DNA of 64,000 nt from Isoetes taiwanensis (lineage: Eukaryota; Streptophyta; Lycopodiopsida; Isoetales; Isoetaceae). Shown here piece by piece: positions 22,764-33,813 of the stretch; position 1 is the stretch's first letter, and every line of letters begins with the position of its first letter. The notes below the pieces were generated by a model. That model saw nothing but the letters and a program-made list of their open reading frames with translations, did no database searches and had not been told where the DNA came from. The position numbers and the translations under genes were made by a program. The DNA lies in NCBI GenBank assembly GCA_021234155.1, contig JAJEKV010000025.1, forward strand, positions 9,733,017-9,797,016. The letters are read 5' to 3'.

Positions 22764-23743
22764 TTGCTAACTGCAGGTGTTTTTGTTCTTGAATTTCACG
22801 ATAGCAATGCAGATGAGTTTAAGGCTTTGTATGCAGAGCTTGCTGCACCAATGAGGGAAAAAGGTTTAAGATTTCTTCTTATAAATGCTGTGGATAACAA
22901 AGAAGTCTTGAAGGTTGTTTTCTTCATTGTAGGTACTTGTCATGCAAACCAGTGTGCATTACTATTCTACTCTTCTTCTGACTCCTATTTTACTTGAACA
23001 ATACAGGATGGAAAAGCAAAAGAATGAGCATTATCTGAGCCAGTTCCTCTGAAGAATGACGAACCAGTGAAAGTTGTTGTGCGTAACTCGATAGAGGATG
23101 AAGTGTTCAAGTCTGGGAAAGATGGTGCGTCTAAGGCTCACATTGTATAGTTGTATTATATGCTTCTAACCTAGAGATCTTTGAAGCTAAAGTCAGATGA
23201 GTTTCAAAGATACCTTTCTTAGCACTTTGAAGAGCATAATGTAAGCATTTTCAGAGCCCCGTTGTAAACTATTTTGACAACGTTAAACGTGCCAGCAGTT
23301 CTGCTCTTTATAGATATGGACAGAATAGAGCTAGTCATAAACAGATTACACTGCATAAACAGCATTGTTTGTCAGAAAAGTTTGAAAAGGAAGTAAAATA
23401 AGTACCTGGAGCCGATGTATTAGACTTGTTGCTTTCTGTGCTCCAACTTTTCAAGTGAATGAACCGATGGAATTGAAAACATTGGAAAGAAATCTTCCTG
23501 TTAGACAATTATGCTGGCCATTTTGATTGGTCGCAGATGCAGTTTCTTTTCTTATCTAAATGCCAATATTGATTTTCCTGTTCAGTAAATGAATTAAAAT
23601 TAATATTTTTTTACTTCGATTTGCTGCAGTTCTGCTTGAGTTCTATGCACCTTGGTGTGGCCATGCATGAAGTTGGCTCCCACACTCATGGAGGTCGCAC
23701 AACACTTTAAGGATGACTCCCAAATAATGATTGCAAAAATGGT
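22764..23743 (+). pseudogene. Protein disulfide isomerase fragment, three exon remnants
   Basis: PDIs are ER thioredoxin-fold enzymes that form and isomerise disulfides. The first remnant (about 22770-22915) matches part of the b' domain (RFLLINAVDNKEVLK). A second, after an intron ending in ACAG near 23007, has PVPLKNDEPVKVVVRNS and VFKSGKD but an in-frame TGA. The third (about 23630-23743, after GCTGCAG) begins the a' thioredoxin domain, VLLEFYAPWCGH. There the sequence deviates: a base is lost in the second half of the CGHC active site, destroying the second Cys and creating a stop. Introns are kept, so this was copied as DNA, not from mRNA. The rest of the a' domain and the ER-retention tail are absent. 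Confidence 0.85.
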
Positions 23744-24482
23744 GCGCCCATGAGTGGAAATTATTGTAAATAAGTGGCAAAAGGGTTAGTGGTATGGAAA
23801 ATTAAGGTTATTATTTTGGTTTGAATTTATGGGTAAATTCTCCTATTTCTCCTATTTATGGGTGGAACAGAAAGAGCATGCGTTAATGGCTGATCATTTA
23901 TGATTTTATATACTACTAATGGGAATATCAATAGCACCCCACGAATTATCCTTGCCCTTGGAATTAAACCATCTCATAATTGTAGTCATCCAGATGGCAG
24001 TATTATGTCATGAACAGCAGATTGATTGAATAGATTCATGGCATGATTTATGCTGCAAAGTTCAAAAGGTTCCTATATTTCCAAGCAAAATAAAATAACA
24101 TTTTCATACAATGGAGGGTAGACTTTTATATTTTATATAATTGGTAAAGAAGGATGTTTGTCATTCTTTCCTGCGAAGCCTTATGCGGCTGGGAATAACT
24201 CCATAGAATGTGTTTACCATGTGGGCTTAGAAACCTCATTTCTGTACTTTGCAATATAAAGTTCTTTTAAAATATTGCACCATTGAGAACACGTTTTAAA
24301 TCGCCCTTCTCCTATTCTATTCTCTGGACTTTTTGATAACAGCTTAAGAGGGAAAAAAATTCTTAAATGCTCTTCTGCTTTCACGAAATGCACCTAGACT
24401 TTTGAAAATTCACGGGATGCTCTAGGTCAACGTACGCTTTGTTGTTTCATATTTCACAAGATATTTCTTTCAATGGATTTTT
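23744..24482. other. Gene-free stretch
   Basis: Follows the PDI remnant. AT-rich; no further PDI exon was recognised. Confidence 0.45.
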
Positions 24483-24660
24483 TTGGGTTGCCCCTAGTTG
24501 GCAAACCCTTGCTTATATGGGGTTTTGGCATATTCCAGGTATATGTCGACATATACCTAGAATATGCCAAAAACTGCTTCAAACTGGTTGTTGCCAGTAA
24601 ACTGGCGGTCAGCCCTGTTGCAAGTCGGTGTTGTTCGAACCGGCTAACCGGCTCTTTCTC
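24483..24660 (+). repeat. Dispersed TTGGGTTGCCCC repeat, copy 2
   Basis: Same order of blocks as 21982-22158, including TTGGCATATTCCAGGTATAT and the CTGGCGG-type tail, with moderate divergence. Confidence 0.7.
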
Positions 24661-25521
24661 CTTTCCGGCCTCTTCTGAAACAAGGAGCAGAATTGGCTTA
24701 TACTAGAACTGGCACCATACTAGAAATAGGATGGGGAATTCATCCTAGCACAGAAGAACAGATGGCTGGAAGCAGTGCATTAATTGCCTTCAGCAATTCA
24801 ACTTACAAGTAGTCAACTTACAAGTAGCTCCACATCCTTCGAATGCTAAGTTGAGTTTCAGCCGCGCTTAATATCATCTATATTTTCTACGTGCCCTCTT
24901 CCAAGTCAAGTTTTTTCAGCTGCAAAGACAGAATATATGCATAACCTTTTATAGTGTGAACACAATAAATGATCTACAATTACGAACAACCTATGTTGGC
25001 AGAAGCTCCTGTCCATTCGAATGATGGAGAGAAACATGTAGACAAGCAATTGAAGCATGAGGAGCTGCACTTTTGCTATATAATATTTCAGATCAACAAT
25101 TGCCGGGGTCAAAACTTTCAAGCTTTGGTGATATAAGGCTTGTTTACCTTGAACAACAACACTTTTTGGATTGGTATTGGGTTTCGCAACATAAGTGCAG
25201 CACTTCTGGTGCAATGTGTTTAGCAAATAATGAAAAAACGATTTGGAAGTTTTGGTCATTGTCTTGAGAGCCATCAACTTTTCAACTGTGTATTGTTTCA
25301 TCTTGAAAAAAAGGAAAACATGGATATTTTTCAATTTGCTGGACGTTTAATGATTTAGTTTTCTCATACCTTGCAAGTAAATTTTGGGGTTAGATAAGAC
25401 ATTTTTTAATGGAATTGAAAAATGAAGGCGGCCTCTTTGAGCATGCATGGAATGCCTTGCCTTATGAATTATGAATTGGGCATGGAAATAGCATTCCACT
25501 GATATGATTGAATCCAGGTTT
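24661..25521. other. Gene-free stretch
   Basis: The frame at 24906-25334 (minus) shows no recognisable family. Confidence 0.4.
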
Positions 25522-25664
25522 TTGGGTTGCCCCTAAGGGTAAAACCCTCATCCATGTGGGTTTGTGGCATATTCCAAGTATATGTCAGTATATGCTCGAA
25601 AACATGACTTTGAAGTGTGATTTAAGCCATTTCACTCTCGGGTCACGGAGGGCAACCCTCCGTG
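25522..25664 (+). repeat. Dispersed TTGGGTTGCCCC repeat, copy 3, with adjacent perfect hairpin
   Basis: Shares TTGGGTTGCCCCTA and the GTGGCATATTCCAAGTATATG block with copies 1 and 2. At 25644-25664 a perfect 9-bp hairpin, CACGGAGGG-CAA-CCCTCCGTG, follows; the other copies lack it. Confidence 0.65.
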
Positions 25665-25972
25665 CGCAACACCTTGTTTTTTTCTTGTGTTTGTTTTATA
25701 GTCATTGCTTCAAACAAGTTCATACATGATAAGCTTTATTTGAGTCTATGGTGTATAATGTTGATTTTCTAGTTCTTTTGAAGCCCATAATTGGCATAAC
25801 ATAGGGGCTTATTTGATGGCAAGTTGTAATAACGACATGAATTTATTGAACTAATTTGACTTGCCATTGACTCCATCAAGGGAAATGAACAGTGTTCCAA
25901 GTTTATACAAAGCCTCTATTGATAAATAAATGGACTTATTATCAATAATAAAAGAAAAAATGAGGTAAGAAA

Positions 25973-25986
25973 AGCAGAAAAATGAG
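25973..25986 (+). repeat. LINE target-site duplication, left copy
   Basis: AGCAGAAAAATGAG. The right copy at 30581-30595 has one extra A. Confidence 0.8.
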
Positions 25987-26715
25987 CCAAATTTTATTGT
26001 GCAGGTCCCCAAGATCTGTGTTGCTCTGCCTGCTTTGCAGCCTGTGCCCACTTCTCTTCCAGTGCGTAGTGGTCCCTGGCATTTTCTCTTCCGATTGAAG
26101 CTTTTGAATGGCTCTGAGATCCGGTGGATGTTTCCATCTATTGTGCTACCATCTGACCCTATTGTTGATCCTGCTGGTGCTTGTGATGTGGTAGGGGTTG
26201 CAGGTGCTTCTGCAGGGGCCCGGGATTCCTCTGTTCCTGAGGCAATAGGCAGAGGACTCCGTGGTGCAGTGAGTGGAGTTGGACGAGGTGGTGTGGTTGG
26301 GAGAGGTGGTGTGGGACGAGGCCGGGGCAGGCTTGCTGCTGGCCGCCCATTGGATGGCGGGGCTAGGGGACGTGGTGGCTCAGGGGAGGGCTCAGATGAT
26401 GATTTGGTTGTGGCTAGGTCTGAGGATAGGGTTGCGGGAGGGGCTGATCATCCTGCTAGGGATGTCCCGGTAGCGGTATGTGCTGAGCATGAGATGGCTG
26501 GAGCAGCCCAGTTGGAGGTAGAGACTAGTGTGGCCCATGACTCTATGGAGGTGCCTGGGGGACTTTCAACATGTGTTGGAAGTGGAGTGTCACATAGAGC
26601 GGCTGTGGGTCACTTTGCTGTGATTAATCCTCTGGCTCTAGATGATGACTCTGCGGAGTTGGCTGATGGCCTGGTAGGTAGGCATGTGGGGCTTGACACT
26701 TCTCCTCCGGGATGA
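25987..26715 (+). pseudogene. LINE ORF1 C-terminal portion
   Basis: The open frame runs in from the truncation point. It contains a long Gly/Arg-rich (RGG-like) stretch, consistent with an RNA-binding ORF1p tail in plant L1 elements. The usual ORF1 N-terminal domain (DUF4283-type) and zinc knuckle are not present. Its TGA at 26713-26715 overlaps the ATG of the next frame (26712-26714) as ATGA, an arrangement that would allow termination-reinitiation. Confidence 0.7.
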
Positions 26716-27475
26716 ATAGGTCGATCCTCAGTTGGAATGTGTGGGGGGTGCGGTCCTCTAGTAGTAAGAGGGCTCGTGTTTCTTTGGCGCTTCAGCAGTT
26801 GCGTCCTGATATTGTTTGTATTCAGGAGCATAAGTGTCACATGGGTGATAAGTCCAGGCTCATGAATATGGTTGGTAGGCAGTTTGTCTCTATTGCTTCT
26901 TCTTCTGGGCGGACTAGTGGGGGTACTCTTATTGCTTGGCGGATGGATGTGCAGGTCACATACTCTGTAGCAGATAGGTTTGGTCGGTGGGCAATAATTA
27001 AGTGGTTGGAGGGAGGGCACGAGTGGGGGATTGTTAATGTTTATGGCCCTAATCAGCCTTCTCAATGGGGTGCTTTATGGGCCACAGTCTGGAATAAGTT
27101 CCGAGCCCTTGGTGGGTTGCAGGTCGCTTGGTTGCTGTTAGGGGACTTCAATATGGTAGAGCGAGTAGAGGATCGCTCTGATTCTGGAATCCAGGTTGTG
27201 CTGGGTTTGAGAGAGACCAGTGGTCTCATTTGTTGCAGGATTTGGCCTTGGTTGAGGTCCCTGGGGACTTGTCTTTCACCTATTGTAATAGGCAGATTGG
27301 TGCGGGCCGGGCGTATGCTAGGCATGACCGGTGCTATGCTCCCCATGAACACTGGATGGTGTGCCCTCTTTGTGCCAGAGTAACATTCTGTCTACCTCCA
27401 TTTCTGATCATTACCCTCAGGTTTTGTCCAGTCAGGGTGCGGTTGCCTCTCGGCCCTCTAGAACGGTGTTCTGTT
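26712..27475 (+). pseudogene. LINE ORF2 AP-like endonuclease domain, frameshifted
   Basis: Starts at ATG 26712. Exonuclease-endonuclease-phosphatase motifs are in order: ILSWNVWGVRS (catalytic Asn), RPDIVCIQEHK (catalytic Glu), GGTLIAW, WGIVNVYGPN and LLLGDFNMV (catalytic Asp/Asn). This domain nicks the target DNA. A frameshift near 27190-27230 moves the continuation (LALVEVPGDLSFTYCNR) to another frame, and a second near 27360 shifts it again; the late SDH motif appears there as SDHYPQ. Confidence 0.9.
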
Positions 27476-27603
27476 TGAACGCCCGGCTTCTGGCTGATGC
27501 GGATTTCTCGGTCCAGTGCCAGGAGTTGTGGCTTGATACCTTTTCATCTCTAAAGGGTATGTGGTATGGTGACTGCGTTGGCCAGGGTGAAGCATTTTGC
27601 TAA

Positions 27604-29033
27604 GGCTTTTGGTAGGCAGCGTGTGTAGCAGGAGCGGCAGGAGTTGCATGGTCTCTATCAGGTGTTGGAGAAGATTCGGGCGCAGCCTTCTGATGGCATT
27701 AGGGAGAATGCAGTGTTACAGCGTATTGTTGCTCTGGAGCAGGTTAAAGTGCAGGAGGCGCGTGTGAAGGCGGCCCTTACCTGGTTGAAGGAGGGGGACA
27801 CAACCAGCTTCAGAGCAGCTAGGCAGCGACGATATGCAGCATCTATGGCGTCCCTTGTGTTGCCTGATGGCCGGACTTTAAAGGATCCTGCTGATTTGCA
27901 GCGGTATGTGCATGCTCATTTCTCAGGGTTTTTCGCACAGTGCACTCTTCCCTATGAGCAGGAGATGCAGGAGCTTGGTTTGGGGGTTGTTAAGCCATCT
28001 ATTGCAGGAGCTCTCCAGAGAGGATTTAGCGGAGGCATGTATGTGCATGGCCAAGGATAAATGTCCTGGGCTGGATGGCATCCCTGTGGAGTTCTTTCAG
28101 ACTTATTGGGAGTGGGCTGGTGAGTCTGTGTACCAGGTGTATCTTGAGTTGCTGCAGTCTTCTCAAATGGATAGGATCTTGAATACCGCATGCATTTCCT
28201 TGATTCTTAAGGTTAAGCAGCCTTCTACCATTAATGATTGGAGGCCTATCTCCTTGTTGTCCTCTGTGTACAAGATTATTGCGAAAGCCCTGGCAGAGAA
28301 GTTGAAGCCGGTGTTGACTTCTTCCATTAGTAAGGTGCAGTCTGGGTTTGTTCCTGGGAGGAACATTTTGACTAATGTTGCCGCAGCTTATGAGGGCCTT
28401 TATTGGGCCAGGACAACAGGTCAAGGCATTGCCTATCTTAAGCTTGACTTTGCCAAAGCTTACGATAGTGTCCGTTGGGAGTTCTTGTCTGCCATGATGT
28501 TAGCGTTGGGCTGTGGTCCACGCTTTACAGAGACAGTCATGAAGCTGCATAGGTCAGCACGGGCTATGGTGGTGTGCCAGGGTGAACCCTCTGCCTTTTT
28601 CTCCTTAGGCAGAGGGGTGCGTCAGGGGTGCCCTTTGGCGCCATTTTTGTTTACGATTGTGGCGGAGGCACTATCTCAGTTGTTTTTGGCTGCAGTAGAG
28701 GAGGGGGTGGTGGATGGGCTTCGGATGCAGGATGGTAGCCAGCAGATTATTAACCAGTTTGCCGATGACACTTTCCTCTTCTTGGTGGCAGAAGAGAGGA
28801 ATCTGCGGAATGTGAAGGGTTTGCTGGATACTTTCTCCTTGGCCTCAGGCATTCTTCTGAATTGGGGTAAATGCTCTGCATTATGGGCCCAGCTGCCTCC
28901 GCCTCACCCTTGTTTGGCTCTATTCCCTTGGAAGGTGCTTCCAGGTAATGTGTGTACTAATCTGCTGGGTATTCCCTTTGGAGGGGATGTTTCCATGGGG
29001 AGGGTGTGGGATGAGATTTTGCAGGGGTTGTAG
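27604..29033 (+). pseudogene. LINE ORF2 reverse transcriptase domain, frameshifted
   Basis: An alpha-helical linker (27644-28060 frame; LTWLKEGDTTSFRAA) leads into the RT in another frame from about 28045. Motifs are CPGLDGIPVEFFQ, NDWRPISLLSSVYKII, FVPGRNILTN, YLKLDFAKAYDSVRW (catalytic Asp), RGVRQGCPLAPFLF and the catalytic box QFADDTFLF. The RT core itself is open through 29033, where TAG ends it. Frame changes upstream prevent a full polyprotein. Confidence 0.92.
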
Positions 29034-30570
29034 AAACACCTCAATTGGTGGAAGGGTAGGAAGTTGTCCATGGCAGGTAGGATCACTATTGCCAAGTCAA
29101 TACTTTGTAGCACTCATGTGTATACAGCATCTGCAATGTTAGCTCCTGAGGGTAAGATACAGGCTTTGGATAAGATTGTTCGAAATTTCGTGTGGGGGAT
29201 GATGAAGGGGCGGTTGTTAAAGTGGCTTGGTGGAAGTGTCTCTGCCCCCGGGAGGATGGGGGCTTGGCCATTCTGGATTTGGCGCTGCATAGTAAGGTGT
29301 TGGTCTCCAAGTTTGTTTAGAGCACTCTGTAGGATGGAGCATTTTCTCCTAGTACAGTGTTGTTGTTGCAGTCTCTTCGCCATTGTGTGGCGTTTGGGAA
29401 GCCGTCTGTGCATGTGGAGTTGCCCTGGGCATGGTCTCAGGCCTTTCCCACATGCATCCCCTTTTCTCACGGGGGTGTTGCGGGCTTGGGATCATGTGCG
29501 TATGCTCTTCCAGCTAGATTATGCCTCAGTTTATCACCACTCTTCTCCTTTCTTGTGGGTTCATCTACCCCCTGCGCATTTGCCCTTTGGTCGCCATCGC
29601 ATGCTCTGGACGCAGTTCGTTGGAGGCGAGCCGCCAGGCTCACCTTGGAGGATTGGTATTGGGGTGGTCAGCTAGCTTTGTGGGAGTTCTTCGAGCTCGC
29701 CTTTACTTTGAGGGGCAGGACCGGGCTATCCGGGAACAAGTGGCGGGGAGTATTCCGCTACACATACCTATAGTCCCTCGTGATGATGTGGTGGTGCGGG
29801 GTTTGGAAGGTTCATCCGGATGTTGTGTCTTCTTATTTTGTGCGATCTTGTTACCGGTGCCGGCTATTCATGACACTCCTGCCCCTTCCCGGCAAGTGGT
29901 CTCTGCGCAGCTTCCGGTTCTCGATTAAGCTTGGTTTGGGCGTGGACATGGAGCTCTCCCCACCGAAGGTTAGGGTGCTTCGCGGCGTGCGGTGCACCGC
30001 CAGATCGGTGAATGCCCTTGTGAGTCGGTTTAGGCGGGTGTGAGCCCTCTCGCCCTTGTTGTGGCCTTCATCGTGGAGACTGTGGAGCATTGTGCGGTTT
30101 TATGCCCTCACTTGCGTGGTTTTGGGATTGTGTCGGGGCTCGCTTCGTGAGATTGATCGGCCAAGAGTTGCCGCTTCATGTGTATCCTGGTGCTTGGCCG
30201 CCTTGCGGCCGCAAAGCCTTGCATCTGTGTGTGGCTTGGTTGGTGTGGCTGATTTGGAAGCGGCGGCGGTTGTGGATCCTTCAGGGGATTCAGCAGCCTG
30301 CAGCCTCTTTGATTCCTCAACTCAGGTACAAGCTATTTCAAAGCTTTCTGATGTTCCGGGGATTAGTAGAGCGGAAGTTTGCCATTTGACGGGACTTCTT
30401 GGGTGTTGTAGATGGTGATGATCGGTTTGTGCAGCAGTAGAGTTTTAGTTTTTCTGTGAGTTTGTTGTGGAGTGTCGAGGTATCGCTGTCTCTTTGGGGC
30501 AGTTCTCCTTCCTCCTCACTTGCTTTGTAACATTACCATTCTTTTAATATATTGATGACACAGTTCTTCC
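29034..30570 (+). pseudogene. LINE ORF2 C-terminal region and 3' UTR, multiply frameshifted
   Basis: Homology continues past the stop (WKGRKLSMAGRITIAKSIL, typical of plant L1 after the RT), broken by frameshifts. A zf-RVT-like stretch (about 29770-29920) includes SYFVRSCYRCRLFMT. No RNase H domain was recognised. The 3' UTR leads to the A tail at 30571. Confidence 0.7.
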
Positions 30571-30580
30571 AAAAAAAAAA

Positions 30581-30595
30581 AGCAGAAAAAATGAG
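30581..30595 (+). repeat. LINE target-site duplication, right copy
   Basis: AGCAGAAAAAATGAG directly follows the poly(A) tail. Confidence 0.8.
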
Positions 30596-31829
30596 AGTTA
30601 AAAAAGCAGGAGTGAAAATAGTTGTTATAGTCACCAAATTTCAAGAGCTTCTAGTGTACATATCTGATCCTTGAAATGGAAACATTCCATTTAAAGACAA
30701 ATAGAGACAAGGTCATTTCTAGCATAGATCGAGAAATAAATATACAAAACAATGTACAATTGACACTATTGTCTAGATCATCTACTCAGATTCCTTATAG
30801 ACACATTTGCAACATAATCCTACATAAACGCCATCACTAAGATTGTGTTCTCGGACAATACATTGGGTTTTGTGATAGCCACAAGTAGTATGGAGCAAGC
30901 ATTGTTTAGTTGACTTTATGGAACTTTATGACTGATATTATAAACAGTTGAATGTGTTTATTAGTCCTTTTGTTAGAGCATGATTTCAAATGATGAAGCT
31001 TAGTGGTGACACCTTGTCTCATGAGATGAATAGAGGAGGGCAATCCTGAACTAGAGTATTGCATCTCATATTGGAACCCTCATATAGGGATTCTTAAGCA
31101 TTTTTACTGTTTGTGCCACATGCACATGGTAATTTGCTCATCTGCTTTTCCTTCGCTGCAGAGACTACTCCTCAAGGAATAATTACCTCGGGATAAATGG
31201 CATCAACGTGTCCTGCAATTTTGCTACAAGATATAATATTTATTTAGTTGCTCATGGGTGTTTTACACAATCATGTTTGTTTATTTCCTTCCAGAGATTG
31301 TGCATATTTTCAAAAACAGCCCATCCGATGTTACATCCAAATTTCAGTATGGTTATAAGGCATTTACCTCCCTATATTGTGTAGGATGTGGTTCTTGTGC
31401 TCGTTCTAGACAAGCACATAAGATGCAGTTGACGAAACACATGGACTCTTGAATTTACCTGCAGTTAGACAATAGGACGTGCCGTGACTGTCTAAGCCCA
31501 GGGGCCACATATATAAATTAGATAATGGCCGACATATTATAACTTGATTTAGGTCTTAGATTGTTTGATATTTTTTTGCATTATAGGAAAGACACGAAGA
31601 ATTAAGCTGTTGTGAGATGCTTGTCCAGCCAAATTATTCCTAAAGCTCTAAATGGAATGGAACACCCTCATATCATAAATTGTTACTTAGATTATAGGAG
31701 TCCACATCTGCTTTGATTTAAGCCCAAATAAGCACATTATATTTCGCATGCTTCCTATGTACCGTGTCGGGGGTTGTTGTTGTATTAGGTATTGAGTTTG
31801 TATATGAAGGCAATAATTGCTAGCTAGAT
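30596..31829. other. Gene-free stretch
   Basis: No family recognised. A possible short exon-like open stretch follows GCTGCAG at 31161 (RDYSSRNNYLGINGINVSC), without other support. Confidence 0.35.
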
Positions 31830-31972
31830 GTGCAATTGCTTGAGCACATATGATTGCTAGTGGACAGGTTTAAGTAGGACATTTCTTGGTAACAGAGTTT
31901 AGCCGATCCAACAGAGATGTAATAAGCTGGCAAAAACTTAGTTGGGTCCATAGCCAATGTGAGACATATTAT
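31830..31972 (+). repeat. Target repeat, copy split by the LTR complex (left half)
   Basis: Resembles 52890-53031 (for example CAATGTGAGACATATTATT at its end). It ends in ATTAT (31968-31972), which is duplicated at 52839-52843. Confidence 0.75.
31968..31972. repeat. 5-bp TSD (ATTAT) of the outer LTR complex, left
   Basis: ATTAT directly precedes the LTR-type start TGTAGTGAACC. The same five bases follow the LTR-type end GAGCTTCACA at 52838. Confidence 0.8.
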
Positions 31973-33457
31973 TGTAGTGAACCTAGCTAGTAATGGATTT
32001 TTTTAATCAACTCAACCAATAGTAGGGATAATTAAAGATATAAGATATGTAATGGTTTCAAGGCAAAACAATTTAAGTAGTTAAAATAGAAATGCATGCA
32101 AACGTAGTTTCATGCAAACTAAATGCAAACTAGAGATTTCATGCATGCAAAGTGAAGATTGAAAGCTATATAAGAGAGTAGTTAATCAATGGAAGAGGGA
32201 ATCAAGAAAGAAGGGAAGTTGGAAGGAAGAATTTGTTGCAGAGTGAGCTTATAAGCAGTGAGTACATGAAGAGCCTTTGGCCTTAAATTCTGATTGAATG
32301 ATTCACGTGAATGATTATGGTTTGTTGTGGGTTTACCTGCTTCTTTTTGCAGATGATACAGATGTAAATGCTAAGCTGGTTGTGTGTTTGTGGTAAACTT
32401 CTGGCTTCCGCTTTAAGCTTGTTTAGTTTTTTCAATATCCCTGCTAGTTTTGCTTAAGTATTGCCAGGCCATCACTGCTGTACAGCCAGATCCGGAAGGA
32501 TTTAAAGAACAGATAGCGCCATGGATTTCTTGTTTACTTCTTACAGTTCCGGCCTCCTTCTCTGATTGCTAGCTGAGCCAATCCATCTTGCTATTATGCT
32601 TGAAATCTATTCGTGCCTGTAAGTTTTGTCCCATGCATGCCATTGTGGATGCCCTGGGACCCAATCCAAAATTTCCCCAGCTTCTTTACCATTTCTTGCT
32701 CTTTTGCTCAGTGGGTTTATGTAAGATCTATCGAATGAAGCTTGAAATTGCAAATATCCCTGAATCTGACTTTCAAAAACATTGTTAAATGATCCGGCCT
32801 TCCCGTTGTCATGTTCTAACTTTGTTATAGTAACTCATTCGGCCTGTTACAGTTAGATTGGTTGCAAATAGAACATTATATATTGTAAAGTCGTTCTTTT
32901 TATAACAGTCTATTTGGCTGGGGCCTTGGTCTTGCATGGCTAGGTCTCGGGTTCAACTCCTAGTTTTGCGCCTCGATTTTGTGGTAACTTTTTCTTCTAT
33001 TCCCATTGCACTAAATAGGATCACCACGTGTCCATTAGTCTCGAATTATATTCCCAATCTTGAACTTTTGTTCTAGTCTTTGCAATTTTTCCACATTCTG
33101 ACACTTGGTTGAACCAAAGTTACAAGCCATCCACCTTTTTAACGCTTGATCATTACTTCAAGTTCCCCCTAGTTAAGCATGTTGTTTTGGCACGTAACCT
33201 TGCATTTAGGGTGGGTTGCCATTGGGTCATTTAGGGAAGGTTGAGGTGGAGCTAGCCGAGTTATGGGGTTACTTAGAAGGATGCTGGATGTACCAAGATC
33301 ACATGAGCAAAGAAGAGGCTTTTAATTGTCTGTCCCACTTTTTCTTAATTAGGATTGTCAAAACCCATGAATCTCTTCCTAAAGATAGCTTGTCGTCTTG
33401 TTGTGACGCAAGTCGCTACTTTTGTGTTGAAGATCAAAAATCTAAATTTGTACTTCC
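31973..33457 (+). repeat. Plus-oriented LTR part, left edge of complex
   Basis: Starts TGTAGTGAACC. Bases 31973-33237 are the inverse of 34622-35850, and 33238-33457 are the inverse of part of 33511-33795. It lacks the 826-bp segment 33796-34621 present in its partner and stops short of the LTR end, joining the opposite LTR at TTCCGGAGC. Confidence 0.7.
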
Positions 33458-33497
33458 GGAGCTTACTAATTCATTCTTCTACTTGAAACTAGTATAA
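33216..33497 (+). other. Reading frame embedded in LTR repeat, copy 1
   Basis: About 90 residues with core LGKVEVELAELWGYLEGCW and EEAFNCLSHFFLIRIVK. The same protein reads from the opposite strand at 33511-33813 and, interrupted, from 52519-52780. I do not recognise the family. It could be a captured host exon or an accessory frame of this retrotransposon lineage. Confidence 0.4.
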
Positions 33498-33510
33498 GTT
33501 AATTTCAAAT

Positions 33511-33813
33511 CTAGCTAATAGTATGTTCTAACCTTAAAGCTGGTGGTTCTTTATCATTGGATGAATCCGGAAGTACAGATTTAGATTTTTGATCTTCAAC
33601 ACAAAAGTAGCCACTTGCGTCACACCAAGACGACAAGCTATCTTTAGAAAGAGATTCATGGCTTTTGACCATCCTAATTAAGAAAAAGTGGGACAGACAA
33701 TTAAAAGCCTCTTCTTTGCTTATGTGATCTTGGTACATCCAGCATCCTTCTAAGTAACTCCATAACTCGGCTAGCTCCACCTCAACCTTCCCTAAAGGGT
33801 AGCTATGGGCCAT
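33511..33813 (-). other. Reading frame embedded in LTR repeat, copy 2
   Basis: About 100 residues beginning MAHSYPLGKVEVELAELW. It is highly similar to the 33216-33497 frame with scattered amino-acid changes and no stop. Unknown family. Confidence 0.4.

Larger units (their letters stand above)
25987..30580 (+). mobile_element. 5'-truncated L1-type LINE (non-LTR retrotransposon)
   Basis: Ordered plus-strand parts are the C-terminus of ORF1, an AP-endonuclease, a reverse transcriptase, a Cys/His-bearing C-terminal region, a 3' UTR and a 10-A tail (30571-30580). They are bracketed by a 14/15-bp target-site duplication. The reading frame is already open at the left TSD with no ATG, so the 5' end was lost on insertion, as is typical of target-primed reverse transcription. 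Several frameshifts make it inactive. It is more GC-rich than its surroundings. Confidence 0.92.

Noticed and set aside
25644-25664. Perfect 9-bp hairpin as a terminator or Helitron end
   Set aside because: No CTRR end or gene context follows. It is recorded only as part of the neighbouring repeat.
25999-26001. Start codon of LINE ORF1
   Set aside because: The codon is GTG and the frame is open upstream to the truncation point, so it is not a true start in a eukaryotic element.
26159-30320. Long minus-strand frames within the LINE
   Set aside because: They are antisense shadows of the GC-rich plus-strand LINE coding sequence and show no domains.
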